A DNA stretch of 64,000 bases from Burkholderia arboris. Its GTDB lineage: Bacteria; Pseudomonadota; Gammaproteobacteria; Burkholderiales; Burkholderiaceae. The stretch spans positions 62,001 through 126,000 of the forward strand of contig NZ_CABVPX010000022.1 in the NCBI RefSeq assembly GCF_902499125.1, in the 5' to 3' direction. Below are positions 8,103 to 17,293 of the stretch, in pieces. The position numbers were made by a program, and so were the translations under genes. The notes beneath the pieces are model-generated. The model was not told the DNA's origin and did no database searches. It saw only the letters and a list, made by a program, of their open reading frames with translations. Within the stretch, counting starts at the first letter, position 1, and the number at the start of each line of letters is the position of its first letter.

Positions 8103-9766
8103 CGCGGCGACCGGAACACGCGCCCGCCGAGCACGGTGCCCCACACGGCGAATGCCTTCAAACGCGCGGGCGCGCACACCGACGGATCGTCGTCGAGCAC
8201 CGCGAAATCCGCATACTTGCCGACTTCGATGCTGCCGACGAGATGGTCCATCCGCAACGTGTAGGCCGCACCCAGCGTGATTGCATGCAGCGCATCGTCC
8301 ACCGTCAACCGCTCGCCCTCGCCGAGCACACGCCCGGACGCCGTCTCGCGCTGCACCGCGCACCATGCGGTAAACAGCGGATTCAGCGGCGTGATCGGCG
8401 CATCCGAATGCAGTGCGAACGGAATACCGAGCCGCCGCGCGGAGCCGGCCGCGTCCATCCGGTTCGCGCGATCGGGGCCGATCGTCTGGCTGTAATGCGC
8501 ATCGCCCCAGTAGTACAGATGATTCGCGAAGAAGTTCACGCACATCCCGAGCGCGCGAACGCGCTGGAGCTGCGCGGTGTCCGCCATCTGGCAATGCTGC
8601 AGCGTATGGCGATGATCGGGACGCGGATGGCGCGCGAGCAGCGTCGTCATCGCATCGAGCACGACATCGGTCGCTTCGTCGCCGTTGGTATGCACGTGCA
8701 GTTGCAGCCCCGCGCGATGGAACGGCTCGAACACGTCGACAAGTTGCGCGGGTGGAATCAGCCACAGCCCGTTCGGCTGCCCGCCCGCATAGCCGGGCCA
8801 GCGCACGCGTGCGGTGAAGCCCTGGATCGAGCCGTCGACGATGAATTTCACCGGCCCGAAATGCAGCTTGTCGGTGTTGCGTTCGATTTCGCCAAGCACG
8901 CTGTCGGCCGACCGCGCCGGATTGCGCTGCGGCGCGAATGCCGGCACGATCCGCACCGGGTAATCCGGATCGGCGGTCACCTCGTGCAGCGTGCGGTTGC
9001 CGTCGGCCGACAGGTCGTTGACGAGATCGGTGGCCGTCGTCACGCCCGCGAGCTGCGCGACGCGCCCGAAATTCCAGACCGCGTGCGGCTTCTCGCTCGC
9101 GGAAATCGCCAGCTTGCCGCCGATCGTCTGATACACCGGCAGCATCGCCGCGAACTCCTGCAGCTCGCCGGTCGGGCGGCCGTCGGCGTCGCGCGACACG
9201 CCGTCGATGTCGGTGTCCTCGTCGATGCCCGCACGCGCCAGCATCGCGCCGTTCACGTTCATCAGGTGCACGCTCGCATGCAGGATCGCGATCGGCCGCC
9301 GCGCCGACACGCGATCGAGTTCGCGCACCGTCAGCCGCGCGGTGCCGAAGAAGATCGGATCGAAGCCCCACGCGAGCAGCGGCCCGTCGTCGGTCATCGC
9401 GCGCTCGGCGTCGGCGAGCCGGTCGAGCACCGCGTCGAGCGAGCGCAGGCCCGGCCACAGCATGCCGTCGGGGCCGCGCCGGTCGTAGTAGCCGACGTAC
9501 ACGGCATCCCACATCGCACCTTCCATCAGGTGGCAATGCCCTTCGACGAGCCCCGGCATCAACACCTTGTCGCGCAACGTGTCGTCGGCCCCGCACGCCC
9601 CGAACCGCGCGGGCCACGCAGCCGCGTCGGTGGCGTCGCCGACCGCGAGGATGCGACCGTCGCGCACGGCGACGTGGGTGGCCGACGGCTGCGCCGGGTT
9701 CATCGTCAGGATGCGGCGCGCGGTGAAGACCGTCACGGGTGCGGCCGGAGTGGCGGATGCTTGCAT
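8099..9766 (-). CDS. Metal-dependent amidohydrolase (amidohydrolase_3, YtcJ-like)
   Basis: A 555-residue cytoplasmic amidohydrolase. The metal motif HCH (His77 and His79 in PGLVEGHCHL), the later His residues in the barrel and the C-terminal SDAPITPLNP segment are typical of the YtcJ/N-substituted-formamide deformylase group. AAGGAG precedes the ATG. Upstream lies a Na+/solute symporter gene (21-base gap) and downstream a CobW-type chaperone that overlaps its stop codon, so the unit looks like uptake plus hydrolysis of an amide or cyclic amide. The substrate is unknown. Confidence 0.85.
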   Translation of the reverse strand: MQASATPAAPVTVFTARRILTMNPAQPSATHVAVRDGRILAVGDATDAAAWPARFGACGADDTLRDKVLMPGLVEGHCHLMEGAMWDAVYVGYYDRRGPDGMLWPGLRSLDAVLDRLADAERAMTDDGPLLAWGFDPIFFGTARLTVRELDRVSARRPIAILHASVHLMNVNGAMLARAGIDEDTDIDGVSRDADGRPTGELQEFAAMLPVYQTIGGKLAISASEKPHAVWNFGRVAQLAGVTTATDLVNDLSADGNRTLHEVTADPDYPVRIVPAFAPQRNPARSADSVLGEIERNTDKLHFGPVKFIVDGSIQGFTARVRWPGYAGGQPNGLWLIPPAQLVDVFEPFHRAGLQLHVHTNGDEATDVVLDAMTTLLARHPRPDHRHTLQHCQMADTAQLQRVRALGMCVNFFANHLYYWGDAHYSQTIGPDRANRMDAAGSARRLGIPFALHSDAPITPLNPLFTAWCAVQRETASGRVLGEGERLTVDDALHAITLGAAYTLRMDHLVGSIEVGKYADFAVLDDDPSVCAPARLKAFAVWGTVLGGRVFRSPR

Positions 9767-9787
9767 GGGGGGCGGTTCTCCTTTGCG

Positions 9788-11182
9788 TCAGGATACGGCG
9801 TATTGCTTGACGGGACGACCGTGCAGCATCGCATGCACGGCCGCGACGACGAGTACGTTGACGACGAGGCACACGAGGCCGAGGTTGATGCCGCCGAAGT
9901 CGACATGGAGCACGTAGAAGATCATCGCGAGCACCTGGCCGCAGATCATCCCGGCGCCCACCGCGACCGGCCGCACCTGGCGCCGTGCGAGCAGGATCAG
10001 CACGCCCGGCAGGAACTGCGTGACGCCGTAGTAGGTGGTGTTGATCAGCGTGAGCATCAGGTTCGGCGTGAGCAGCGTGGTCACGATCGACAGCAGCAGG
10101 TAGCCGACGATCACGTATTTCGCCGCGCGCTTCTGGCGCGACTCGGGCAGGTTCGGCATCAGGTTGCGCGTGACGATCGGCCCGATCGCGAGGCAGATGC
10201 CGGCCAGCACGAGCAGCCCCGACAGCGCGGCGCCGGCCGCGACGAGGCCGATCAGCCAGCCGGGCAGCAGGTGCGTGACGGCCGCGAAGAACGCGTCGTT
10301 CGGCGATGCGAGTGTCAGGTTCGCGGTAATCGCGTAATACGACGCAATCACGAGGAACGGATACATCAGCATGTACAGCGGCATCGCGACCTGCGTGCGC
10401 CGGATCGCGTTCGGCCCACGCGCGGTGAAGAAATTCTGCGCGGCGAACGGCATCAGGAAGAAGCCGAGCGACTGGAACAGCATCGTGCTCATCGAGAAGC
10501 GCAATTGCGATCCGCTCATCGTGTTGCTGACCTGCCGGCTCGCGGCATCGAACACCGGATGCACGCCGCCGGCCTGCCACGCGACGGCGATGCCCGTCAC
10601 GACGATCGCGAGCAGCATCAGGATGTCCTTCAGGATGGCGATATAGGCCGATGCGCGCACGCCGGAGATCGCGATGTAGGTGAACGCGAGCGCCGCACAC
10701 ACGAGGATCAGGTACAGCGGCTCGACATGCCAGCCGAGCCCCTTGAGCGCCGCGACGAGCCCCGTGAACTGCAGTTGCCCCCACGGGATCAGGAACAGGA
10801 TCGATGCGCACGCAACCACGAGCTCGAGCCCGCGGCTGCGGTAGTGCCCCTTGAACAGGTCGGGCAGCGTGATCGCGTTGTGGCGCTTGCCGGCCTCCCA
10901 GATCTTCGGGCCGATGAAATAGCCGATCGGGTAGGCTAGCAGGATGTAGCCGAGGAACCACACGCCGTAGGTCGGCCCTTTCGCGTAGATGCCGCCGGGA
11001 AAGCCGACCATCGTGCCGATGCTGTAGATCTCGCCGGCGGTCAGGAAGAACACGAGCGCCGTGCCGAACTGGCGCGACGCGACGAAGAAGTCATGCACGC
11101 TCTGCTTGCCGCGGCCGCGGCCGGATCGAACGGCGAGATAGAGCGACAGCGCGATCAGCGCGGCGAAGACGACCGTTGACAT
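9788..11182 (-). CDS. Sodium:solute symporter (SSS family)
   Basis: A 464-residue membrane protein with about 12-13 hydrophobic helices and the SSS-family segment GEIYSIGTMVGFPGG near residue 50. It imports a small solute by Na+ symport. The start MSTVVFAALI was chosen because AGAGGTGTGT precedes it; the open frame continues far upstream without support. It lies between a DUF3311 gene and the amidohydrolase gene, an arrangement typical of DUF3311/SSS transporter pairs. The substrate is presumably what the amidohydrolase hydrolyses. Confidence 0.85.
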   Translation of the reverse strand: MSTVVFAALIALSLYLAVRSGRGRGKQSVHDFFVASRQFGTALVFFLTAGEIYSIGTMVGFPGGIYAKGPTYGVWFLGYILLAYPIGYFIGPKIWEAGKRHNAITLPDLFKGHYRSRGLELVVACASILFLIPWGQLQFTGLVAALKGLGWHVEPLYLILVCAALAFTYIAISGVRASAYIAILKDILMLLAIVVTGIAVAWQAGGVHPVFDAASRQVSNTMSGSQLRFSMSTMLFQSLGFFLMPFAAQNFFTARGPNAIRRTQVAMPLYMLMYPFLVIASYYAITANLTLASPNDAFFAAVTHLLPGWLIGLVAAGAALSGLLVLAGICLAIGPIVTRNLMPNLPESRQKRAAKYVIVGYLLLSIVTTLLTPNLMLTLINTTYYGVTQFLPGVLILLARRQVRPVAVGAGMICGQVLAMIFYVLHVDFGGINLGLVCLVVNVLVVAAVHAMLHGRPVKQYAVS

Positions 11183-11265
11183 ACACACCTCTGCGAAGGG
11201 ACGGAAAGCGTAGGGTTCGCCGGAAAGCGCGGGCGGCCGGCGGCCCGCCAGGAAGCGACGGCGCG

Positions 11266-11463
11266 CTACGCGGCGTCGCCCGCGCGGCGGTCGAACAGCA
11301 TCCAGCACGCGAACAGGCAGCCGGACGTCAGCACGAACCACGCAAAGATCCACATGAAGATGAACGGCACGCCCAGCACGTAGCGGTCCTGCGCGGCGAC
11401 CCAGGGCAGCACGCCCAGCACGCCGAGATACGGAATACCGATGCCGATCAGGTACCTGAGCAT
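11266..11463 (-). CDS. DUF3311-type small membrane protein
   Basis: A 65-residue protein with two hydrophobic segments (LIGIGIPYLGVLGVLPW and FIFMWIFAWFVLTSGCLF). Small DUF3311 proteins commonly accompany SSS symporters and may be accessory subunits. GAGGAGA lies correctly before the ATG at 11463. It is the first gene of the symporter / amidohydrolase / CobW operon. Confidence 0.75.
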   Translation of the reverse strand: MLRYLIGIGIPYLGVLGVLPWVAAQDRYVLGVPFIFMWIFAWFVLTSGCLFACWMLFDRRAGDAA

Positions 11464-11704
11464 GCGCGTCTCCTCGAAAGCGGGTGTGTACGGGAATGAC
11501 CCGGCACGGGTGCGGCAGGCAGCGCCTGTGCGGCATCCGGCGGTGAGTCCAGTATTCGAAGACAAAAAGACGCGGGATAGTGCCAGACGCCGGCAATCGC
11601 TTGGGCCAGCGGCGGGCGGCCCGGACGAGACGGGAAGATTTGCGCGGAAGCCGCGACGGCAATCCGTCGCGGGCGGCCGGTGCCGGCGATCGCGCGAACG
11701 GATG

Positions 11705-12826
11705 TCAGCCGTCGAACGGCGCCAGCTCGTAACTCGTGCTCCGGCCGCCGGACGACGAACGGCGCAGCACGCGATGCTCGACGAGCTCGGTGATGTCGCG
11801 CAGCGCCGTGTCCTGCGAGCACTTCGCGAGGGCCGCCCACTTGGTCGTCGTCAGCTTGCCTTCGAAGCCGTCGAGCAGGCGATTCATCACCTTGATCTGG
11901 CGTGCGTTCATCGCGAAACCCGCGCAACGCTGCCAGAAGCGCGCCTTGATCAACACCGCGTCGAGCGTCGTGTGCGCATGGTCGATCGCCCTGCCGAGCG
12001 TATTCAGAAACCACGCAAGCCATTCCGTGACGTCGGGCGAGCCGCGCTGCGTGCGCTCCAGCACGTCGTAATACGCGTTGCGCTCGCGCTGGATCTGCGC
12101 CGACAGGCTGTAGAAACGCTGCGGACTCCGGTCGGCGCGCGCCAGGACCAGATCGCCGAGCGCGCGCGCGATCCGGCCGTTGCCGTCGTCGAACGGGTGC
12201 AGCGTGACGAACCACAGGTGGGCCAGGCCGGCCCGGATCAGCAACGGCTCGGCCGGCGCGGCATTGAGCCACGCGAGAAAGCGCGCGATCTCGTGCGCCA
12301 GGCGCGCGGCCGGCGGCGCCTCGAAATGCACGCGCTGCCGGCCGATCGGCCCGGACACCACCTGCATCGGCCCGCTGGCATCCGTGCGCCAGCCGCCGAC
12401 CGTGATCCGCGACAGACCCGAATAGCCGGTCGGAAACAGCGCGGCGTGCCATCCGAACAGGCGGGCTTCAGTGACCGGCGCCGCCGCATGGGTCGTCGCG
12501 TCGAGCACCATGTCGACGACGCCCTCGACGTGGCGGTCGACCGGCGCCAGCGCGCCGATATCGACCCCGAGCCGGCGTGCAATCGACGAGCGGACCGATG
12601 CGACGTTCAGGTTTTCGCCCTCGATGGCGCTGGTCTTGACGACGTCCTCCGTCAGCGCGGCGAGGCTGGCCTCGTCGCGCAGCGCCAGGCCGATGTCCGC
12701 CAGCCGCCCCGCGAGCATGCCTTGCGCACGGCTGACGTCGGCCAGCGACGTGGCGAGGGCCGGCAGGTCGAAGCGCCACGCAGGCCAGTCGGCCGACTCC
12801 CAGATGAAGGTGTAATCTCCGCTCAT
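11705..12826 (-). CDS. Fic-domain protein with DUF4172 N-terminus and C-terminal winged helix
   Basis: A 373-residue protein. The N-terminal DUF4172-like segment begins YTFIWESADWPAWRF. The inhibitory motif TSAIEGEN is at about 65-72, the catalytic Fic motif HPFDDGNGRIAR at about 210-221, and a C-terminal helix-turn-helix-like region (about 310-370) ends in a winged-helix-like segment. Fic enzymes transfer AMP or other nucleotides from NTPs to protein hydroxyls; the glutamate in SAIEGE would hold it in check (class II type). The ATG at 12826 lies within a palindrome that is repeated once upstream, suggesting self-regulation through the C-terminal DNA-binding region. A start at 12877 would lie inside the second palindrome and is less likely. 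Confidence 0.88.
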   Translation of the reverse strand: MSGDYTFIWESADWPAWRFDLPALATSLADVSRAQGMLAGRLADIGLALRDEASLAALTEDVVKTSAIEGENLNVASVRSSIARRLGVDIGALAPVDRHVEGVVDMVLDATTHAAAPVTEARLFGWHAALFPTGYSGLSRITVGGWRTDASGPMQVVSGPIGRQRVHFEAPPAARLAHEIARFLAWLNAAPAEPLLIRAGLAHLWFVTLHPFDDGNGRIARALGDLVLARADRSPQRFYSLSAQIQRERNAYYDVLERTQRGSPDVTEWLAWFLNTLGRAIDHAHTTLDAVLIKARFWQRCAGFAMNARQIKVMNRLLDGFEGKLTTTKWAALAKCSQDTALRDITELVEHRVLRRSSSGGRSTSYELAPFDG

Positions 12827-12839
12827 GATGCGGAGATTA
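12813..12839. promoter_or_regulatory. Palindrome 1 over the fic start codon
   Basis: Arms TAATCTCCGC (12813-12822) and GCGGAGATTA (12830-12839) are perfect inverted repeats with a 7-base spacer. The fic ATG (12824-12826 on the minus strand) lies in the spacer. A protein bound here would block initiation of translation or transcription of fic. Confidence 0.75.
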
Positions 12840-12865
12840 TCGCACCGATTCGCCGCAAGTACCCA

Positions 12866-12892
12866 TAATCTCCGCAAAAAATGCGGAGATTA
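12866..12892. promoter_or_regulatory. Palindrome 2 upstream of fic
   Basis: The same arms TAATCTCCGC and GCGGAGATTA recur with a 7-base spacer (A, five A, T). The centre is 53 bases from that of palindrome 1, about five helical turns, so two bound dimers would sit on the same DNA face. The site lies between fic and the end of the adjacent LysR gene. Confidence 0.75.
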
Positions 12893-12920
12893 ACCACCGC
12901 ATTCACCGCAAACCCGCCCG

Positions 12921-13838
12921 CTACCGGTTCCGGCCTGCACCGCTCGCCCGCGCCGGCGCCGGCTCGCCGAGCCGCTCCGCGAGAAACCCGATGAACGTGC
13001 GCAGCGTGACGAACCCTTCCCGGTGCTGCGGAAACACCGCATTGAGCGTGATCGGCGACGGCGCGTACGCGTCGAGCACCGGCACGAGCGCGCCGCTGTC
13101 GAGCGCCGCGCCGACGATGAAGCGCGGCAGCAGCGCGATGCCGAGCCCCGCGATCGCCGCGTCGCGCACCACTTCGCCGTTGTTCGCGACGAGCGGCCCC
13201 TGCACGTCGAACGTGCGCGCCGCGCCGTCGACGCGGAATTCCCAGCCGACGCGCCGCTCGCGCCCGTACAGCAGGCACGTATGGCCGGCGAGCTCGGCCG
13301 GCGTCTGCGGCGTGCCCTGCCGCTTCAGGTACGCGGGGCTCGCGCACGCGATCATCGGCCACGCGCCGAGCGCGCGCGCGATCAGCGTCGAATCCTCGAG
13401 CGAGCCGATCCGCAGCACGAGGTCGAAACCTTCGCCGATCAGGTCGACCCGACGGTCGGTCAGGTCGAGGTTCAGCCGCACGGCCGGGTGCGCGGACAGG
13501 AATTCGGCGATCAGCGGCGACACGTGCGTGATCCCGAACGACAGCGGTGCGCTGATCTTCAGCGAGCCGTGCAGCTCGGTGCTGCGCACCGACATCGCCT
13601 GCTCGGCGTCCGCGATCTCGGCAAGGATGCGCTGCGCGCGCGCATAAAACTCCTGCCCGGATTCGGTCACCGCGAGATTGCGCGTATTGCGGTGCAGAAG
13701 CCGCACGCCGAGCGACGCCTCCAGCGCCATCGTGCGCCGGCTGACGAACTGCTTGGACAGCATCAGCTGGTCGGCCGCCGCCGTAAAGCTGCCCGCGTCG
13801 ACGGTCGCGACGAAGATCCTCAGATCGTTGAGTTCCAT
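12921..13838 (-). CDS. LysR-family transcriptional regulator
   Basis: A 305-residue LysR regulator with N-terminal winged HTH (MELNDLRIFVATVDAGSFTAAADQLMLSKQFVSRR) and a substrate-binding C-terminal domain. The ATG at 13838 has GGAG eight bases upstream; a GTG at 13847 is the alternative. It is divergent from the pirin/wrbA genes across a 128-base intergenic region containing GTCAA-ATCGA-TTGAC (13886-13900), a plausible LysR half-site pair. It therefore probably controls the pirin gene in response to an oxidant or quinone-like signal, which is inference. Confidence 0.88.
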   Translation of the reverse strand: MELNDLRIFVATVDAGSFTAAADQLMLSKQFVSRRTMALEASLGVRLLHRNTRNLAVTESGQEFYARAQRILAEIADAEQAMSVRSTELHGSLKISAPLSFGITHVSPLIAEFLSAHPAVRLNLDLTDRRVDLIGEGFDLVLRIGSLEDSTLIARALGAWPMIACASPAYLKRQGTPQTPAELAGHTCLLYGRERRVGWEFRVDGAARTFDVQGPLVANNGEVVRDAAIAGLGIALLPRFIVGAALDSGALVPVLDAYAPSPITLNAVFPQHREGFVTLRTFIGFLAERLGEPAPARASGAGRNR

Positions 13839-13885
13839 ATTGTCCACTCCATAGCGACAGTCATTATCTCTACAGCCATTTATTT

Positions 13886-13900
13886 GTCAAATCGATTGAC
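13886..13900. promoter_or_regulatory. Inverted repeat in lysR-pirin intergenic region
   Basis: GTCAA and TTGAC flank the 5-base spacer ATCGA, midway between the divergent LysR and pirin genes. It is a candidate recognition site for the LysR protein. Confidence 0.4.
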
Positions 13901-13966
13901 CTAAGATGCATCTCAACGAACGGCCGGGCCCACTTCCGAGGTTCGGCGACTTCAAGGACAAAAATC

Positions 13967-14692
<726 letters not shown>

Positions 14693-14709
14693 CGCCCGTT
14701 CGGGAAACC

Positions 14710-14736
14710 GGGCCCCGCTGAACGCGGGGCCCTTTT
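14710..14736 (+). terminator. Rho-independent terminator after pirin gene
   Basis: The arms GGGCCCCGC (14710-14718) and GCGGGGCCC (14724-14732) form a perfect 9-bp stem with loop TGAAC, followed by TTTT. It separates the pirin gene from wrbA, so wrbA is either read through or has its own promoter. Confidence 0.8.
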
Positions 14737-14753
14737 AATCGGAGATTCGCAAC

Positions 14754-15356
14754 ATGGCCAAGGTTCTCGTTCTGTACTACTCGTCCTACGGGCACGTCGA
14801 AACGATGGCGCAACACATCGCGGAAGGCGCGAAATCGGTGGCGGGCGTCGAGGTCACGCTCAAGCGCGTGCCGGAAACGATCCCCGTCGATCAGGCCCGC
14901 GCGATCGGCGTGAAGGTCGACCAGGCCGCGCCGGTCGCCACGGTGGACGAACTCGCCGATTACGATGCGATCATCTTCGGCACGCCGACCCGCTTCGGCA
15001 ACATGGCCGGCCAGATGCGCACGTTCCTCGACCAGACCGGCGGCCTGTGGATGAAGGGTTCGCTCGTCGGCAAGATCGGCAGCGTGTTCGCGTCGACCGG
15101 CACGCAGCACGGCGGCCAGGAAACGACGATCACGTCGTTCCACACGACGCTGCTGCACCACGGCATGGTGATCGTGGGCGTGCCGTATGCATGCAGCGGG
15201 CTCGTCAACATGAGCGAAATCACCGGCGGCACGCCGTACGGCGCGACGACGCTCGCGGGCGCGGACGGCAGCCGCCAGCCGAGCGCGAACGAGCTCGACA
15301 TCGCGCGCTACCAGGGCAAGCACGTCGCGGAAATCGCGAGCAAGCTCGCGTCGTAA
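14754..15356 (+). CDS. wrbA: NAD(P)H:quinone oxidoreductase WrbA
   Basis: A 200-residue flavodoxin-like protein. The FMN phosphate loop is at residues 6-15 (VLYYSSYGHV), and the WrbA signatures GTPTRFGNMAGQMR and FASTGTQHGGQE are present. It catalyses two-electron reduction of quinones and so protects from redox cycling. The full length matches the family (about 198-200 residues). GGAG lies 10 bases before the ATG. It is downstream of the pirin gene, and a long hairpin follows it. Confidence 0.96.
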   Translation: MAKVLVLYYSSYGHVETMAQHIAEGAKSVAGVEVTLKRVPETIPVDQARAIGVKVDQAAPVATVDELADYDAIIFGTPTRFGNMAGQMRTFLDQTGGLWMKGSLVGKIGSVFASTGTQHGGQETTITSFHTTLLHHGMVIVGVPYACSGLVNMSEITGGTPYGATTLAGADGSRQPSANELDIARYQGKHVAEIASKLAS

Positions 15357-15384
15357 CGCGGCGGCCTCGCGCCCCCGCTGTCCC

Positions 15385-15431
15385 GCACAGGACGAACGGC
15401 GCCGGATCAACCGGCGCCGTTCGTCCTGTGC
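15385..15431. terminator. Long perfect hairpin between convergent genes
   Basis: Perfect 21-bp inverted repeat: arms 15385-15405 and 15411-15431 around loop ATCAA. The arms begin GCACAGGACGAACGGC. It lies between wrbA (plus) and a small exported protein (minus). No long T-run follows on either strand, so it may act as a bidirectional terminator or mRNA-stabilising structure. Confidence 0.65.
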
Positions 15432-15445
15432 AAGGCTTTCAGCCG

Positions 15446-15751
15446 TTACTGGCCCGAAGCCGGTGCAGCCGGCGCCGCCTTCGTCGCGGGCGCCTTCTGC
15501 GCGGCGTTCTGCGGATAGTTGCTCTGGTCGTTGGTCAGCCGGTAGCCGCTGCCGGTGCCGATCGCCTTCAGGTCCGACGCGTGCCGCGCGCGCGCCGCCT
15601 TGCGCGCCGCCTTCTTCTGCGCCTTGTCGAGCTGCTTCTGCGTCGGCGCGGACGCCGGATCCTGCGCGTATGCCGCCGGCACGGCGGTCAACAACAGACC
15701 GAACGACGCCGTTACTGCTACTGCCACCGAAACCACGCGAGACTGCTTCAT
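15446..15751 (-). CDS. Small exported protein of unknown function
   Basis: 101 residues beginning MKQSRVVSVAVAVTASFG, a clear Sec signal peptide with cleavage near AYAQDP. The mature part has a Lys/Ala-rich helical segment (QLDKAQKKAARKAARARHA) and an Ala/Pro-rich tail. AAGGAG lies at the right distance from the ATG at 15751. It recalls small Burkholderia periplasmic DUF4148-like proteins, but I cannot assign it. Confidence 0.65.
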   Translation of the reverse strand: MKQSRVVSVAVAVTASFGLLLTAVPAAYAQDPASAPTQKQLDKAQKKAARKAARARHASDLKAIGTGSGYRLTNDQSNYPQNAAQKAPATKAAPAAPASGQ

Positions 15752-15981
15752 GGCCGGATCTCCTTGTCGATTGTTGATTGTGGATCGAACACCTGCGCGC
15801 ACGCGACGGCTTGCGACAACGGCGCCGATGCAACGTTAGCCGATCACTGCACAAATGTCCGTGTGCGTTCCTGAATTCTCCTGATAACAGCCGCGATACA
15901 TGCGCGCCGTGTGCGCCGTGTTTTCGGCAAATCGTCCGCGCCATCAGGGAAACCGATACCCCGGCGCCCGACGGGGCCCGC

Positions 15982-16716
15982 TCAGATCCAGCGCGACAGC
16001 ATCGGCAGCAGGATCGGCACGACGAATGCGGTCAGCACGCCGTTCAGCCCCATCCCGAGCCCCGCGAACGCGCCGGTCTCCTCGCTGACCTGGAACGCGC
16101 GCGCCGTGCCGATCCCGTGCGACGCGACGCCGAGCGCGAAGCCGCGCACGGCCGGCTCGTCGACCCGCAGCAGATTCAGGATCCCGCGCGCGCACACCGC
16201 GCCGAAGATCCCGGTCGAGATCACGAGCACGGCCGTGAGCGACGGAATGCCGCCGATCTCGGCGGCCACCGCCATCGCGATCGGCGTCGTCGCCGATTTC
16301 GGCGCGAGCGACGCGATCGTCTGGTGCGACGCACCAAACAGCGCGGCGATGCCGACCGCCGACACGATCGCGGTCAGCGAACCCGCGAGCAGGCCGACGA
16401 GCAGCGGCAGCGCGGTGCGCCGCAGTTTCGACCACTGGCGATACAGCGGCAGCGCGAGCGCGACGGTCGCGGGGCCGAGCAGGAAGTGGACGAACTGCGC
16501 GCCTTCGAAATAGGTCGGATACGGCGTATGCGTGATCGTCAGCAGTACGACGATCAGCGCGACCGCGATCAGCACCGGATTCGCGAGCGGGTTGAAGCGC
16601 GTCCGCGCATAGACGGCCTGCGCGAACAGATACGCGACCAGCGTGAGGGTCAGGCCGAGCAACGGGCTCGCGGCGAGATAGACCCAGATCGCGCCGAGTT
16701 TCGGAAAGGCCGTCAT
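15982..16716 (-). CDS. lrgB: LrgB/CidB-family membrane protein
   Basis: 244 residues with about 7-8 hydrophobic helices. It carries the LrgB signature region KSATTPIAMAVAAEIGG and the later segment HGIGTARAFQ. With LrgA it forms a holin/antiholin-like or metabolite (glycolate/pyruvate-type) exporter system. Its ATG overlaps the stop of lrgA (ATGA, 16713-16716), so the two are translationally coupled. No regulator gene is adjacent. Confidence 0.9.
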   Translation of the reverse strand: MTAFPKLGAIWVYLAASPLLGLTLTLVAYLFAQAVYARTRFNPLANPVLIAVALIVVLLTITHTPYPTYFEGAQFVHFLLGPATVALALPLYRQWSKLRRTALPLLVGLLAGSLTAIVSAVGIAALFGASHQTIASLAPKSATTPIAMAVAAEIGGIPSLTAVLVISTGIFGAVCARGILNLLRVDEPAVRGFALGVASHGIGTARAFQVSEETGAFAGLGMGLNGVLTAFVVPILLPMLSRWI

Positions 16717-17084
16717 TGCGCGCCCTCCGCGGTGCCGCCCGCGCGGCGCTGGCGCCGCAGCAGCGCGCGCGTGACGAGCGCCGTCACCGCGATCGCCAGC
16801 GTGGTGCTGACGGCCAGCGCGACGACGACCGCAACCGCATCGCCGCGCACGCGGTCGGCCGACACCATGATGCCGACGCCGGCCGGCACGAACAGCAGCG
16901 ACAGGTGACGCAGCAGTTCGAGCGCGGTCGGCTCGATCGCATCGGCCACCTGCGGGCGCAGCATCACGAAGCCGAACAGCAGCAGCATGCCGATCACGGG
17001 GCCCGGCACCGGCAGGCCGAACAGATAGGACACGCCTTCCCCGAGACACTGGAAGGTCAGCAAGACCGCGAACGCCTGCAACAT
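16713..17084 (-). CDS. lrgA: LrgA/CidA-family membrane protein
   Basis: 123 residues with four hydrophobic helices and the family segment GLPVPGPVIGMLLLF. It is the small partner of LrgB in the CidAB/LrgAB system affecting membrane permeability, autolysis or organic acid export. The start MLQAFAVLLTF at 17084 gives the usual length. It is coupled to lrgB by a 4-base overlap. Confidence 0.88.
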   Translation of the reverse strand: MLQAFAVLLTFQCLGEGVSYLFGLPVPGPVIGMLLLFGFVMLRPQVADAIEPTALELLRHLSLLFVPAGVGIMVSADRVRGDAVAVVVALAVSTTLAIAVTALVTRALLRRQRRAGGTAEGAQ

Positions 17085-17293
17085 GAACGGCTTCTCCCGA
17101 ACGTGGCGGTGCGACCGTGGAGCCGCGCGGCCGGTGGGCCGGCGGCCTGCGGCGCCGGCGTAAACGATACGCGCGATCGTACCAACAATGCCCGCGACGC
17201 GCGCCTGCGCAATCGGCCCTGCCCGCCCACAGCCACTATCGTCATGCACTTTCGGGTACCGGCTGGCCGGCCCGCGCACCCCGGGGTTTGCCG

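Noticed and set aside
8063..10939. A 958-codon open frame on the plus strand
   Set aside because: It is antisense to the amidohydrolase and symporter genes. Its translation is arginine/histidine-rich without recognisable domains, typical of shadow frames in GC-rich DNA.
8103..10961. Upstream extension of the CobW frame giving a 1295-residue protein
   Set aside because: The extension overlaps two well-supported genes on the same strand in another frame. The natural start is the ATG overlapping the amidohydrolase stop, after which the G3E domain begins at once.
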